From Bathymodiolus brooksi methanotrophic gill symbiont (lineage in GTDB: Bacteria; Pseudomonadota; Gammaproteobacteria; Methylococcales; Methylomonadaceae): a stretch of 34,599 nt of DNA. Within the stretch, counting starts at the first letter, position 1, and every line of letters starts with the position of its first letter. This document shows, piece by piece, positions 34,525 to 34,599 of this stretch. The notes beneath the pieces are model-generated. The model was not told where the DNA came from. It was given only the letters and a program-made list of their open reading frames with translations, and did not search any database. The DNA is taken from the NCBI GenBank assembly GCA_020996635.1, contig JAJJBE010000155.1, positions 1 through 34,599 of the forward strand, given 5' to 3'. A program made the position numbers and the translations under genes.

Positions 34525-34599
34525 AACAGGTTAAGCTGCTCTATTCGCTTATCTTCACTTTCTTGATGTTTTATGTAATTTCTCACAGTTTCTTCATCT
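34432..34599 (-). mobile_element. IS200/IS605-type element, 3' end (partial)
   Basis: The left boundary is set where the DUF2956 reading stops matching its family (after 34431). A perfect hairpin with arms CCTCCGGC and GCCGGAGG (34439-34457) sits just inside this end, as subterminal hairpins do in IS200/IS605 elements, which have no inverted terminal repeats. A second palindrome GCACCCAAGGGTGC lies at 34499-34512. The transposase C-terminus follows on the minus strand. The element continues past the window. Confidence 0.62.
34521..34599 (-). CDS. tnpA: IS200-like Y1 transposase, C-terminal fragment (runs off the right edge)
   Basis: The minus-strand frame entering at the window edge reads DEETVRNYIKHQESEDKRIE then QLNLF and stops at 34521-34523. 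This looks like the C-terminal helix and tail of IS200-like (Y1_Tnp) transposases. Only 25 codons are visible, so the catalytic Tyr and HUH motif are not seen and the assignment depends on tail resemblance and the adjacent hairpin. Confidence 0.58.
   Translation of the reverse strand, partial: DEETVRNYIKHQESEDKRIEQLNLF

Overview
The window looks like a chromosome segment of an AT-rich gammaproteobacterial methanotroph, most likely order Methylococcales. The main pointer is a formaldehyde-activating-enzyme (Fae) family protein at the right end, a family tied to methylotrophic C1 metabolism. It is supported by a PEP-CTERM surface protein and by typical gammaproteobacterial gene sets (ruvB-ybgC-tolQRAB-pal-cpoB-queE, gatCAB next to mreBCD-mrdA-rodA, xseB-ispA, DUF2058 and DUF2956 genes). 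This assignment is inference; there is no rRNA in the window.

Layout. 1-574: the transposase end of an IS4-type element cut by the window edge. 575-790: palindromic repeats. 799-3892: DUF2058 gene, lpxB, a YccA-type membrane protein and a truncated haemoglobin. 3893-8000: parE (minus) and xseB-ispA (plus), bracketed by two identical 182-bp non-autonomous elements in opposite orientation and other palindromic repeats. 8002-14827: ruvB and the Tol-Pal cluster, in which cpoB is split by a frameshift, then queE. 14949-15584: a LapG-like periplasmic protease. 15875-19069: gatCAB (minus). 19240-24806: the rod-shape/elongasome operon mreBCD-mrdA-rodA, where mreC appears to start at ATT. 24818-26741: molybdenum-cofactor genes moaC and moaDE with a tungstate-type ABC permease. 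26787-31160: ppa, a DUF2797 gene, a frameshifted peptide deformylase, ispH and trhP/yegQ. 31161-32316: a palindrome-rich block, then a promoter with a palindrome between its -35 and -10, a cyclic-di-GMP-I (GEMM) riboswitch and a PEP-CTERM protein gene. 32537-34017: a Fae paralogue divergent from an unassigned radical SAM gene. 34321-34599: a DUF2956 gene broken by an IS200/IS605-type element that runs off the window.

The genes are mostly housekeeping: cell-envelope integrity (Tol-Pal, LpxB), peptidoglycan elongation, isoprenoid and tRNA metabolism, Moco synthesis. The unusual content is in the intergenic spaces. The IS4-type end at 574 and both 182-bp elements share the 18-bp end CAATGCCAGTAAGTTAAG, and each sits beside a 10-bp GGGCAAYCCC sequence forming the left arm of a stem-loop repeat. 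This suggests a transposon/MITE family that targets a REP-like palindrome. A second repeat superfamily (ends close to TATAYCCAAGCTACTTGAAGATGC) carries two unrelated cores. Several genes show single frameshifts (cpoB, def) or disruption (DUF2956), which could reflect genome erosion or assembly errors.
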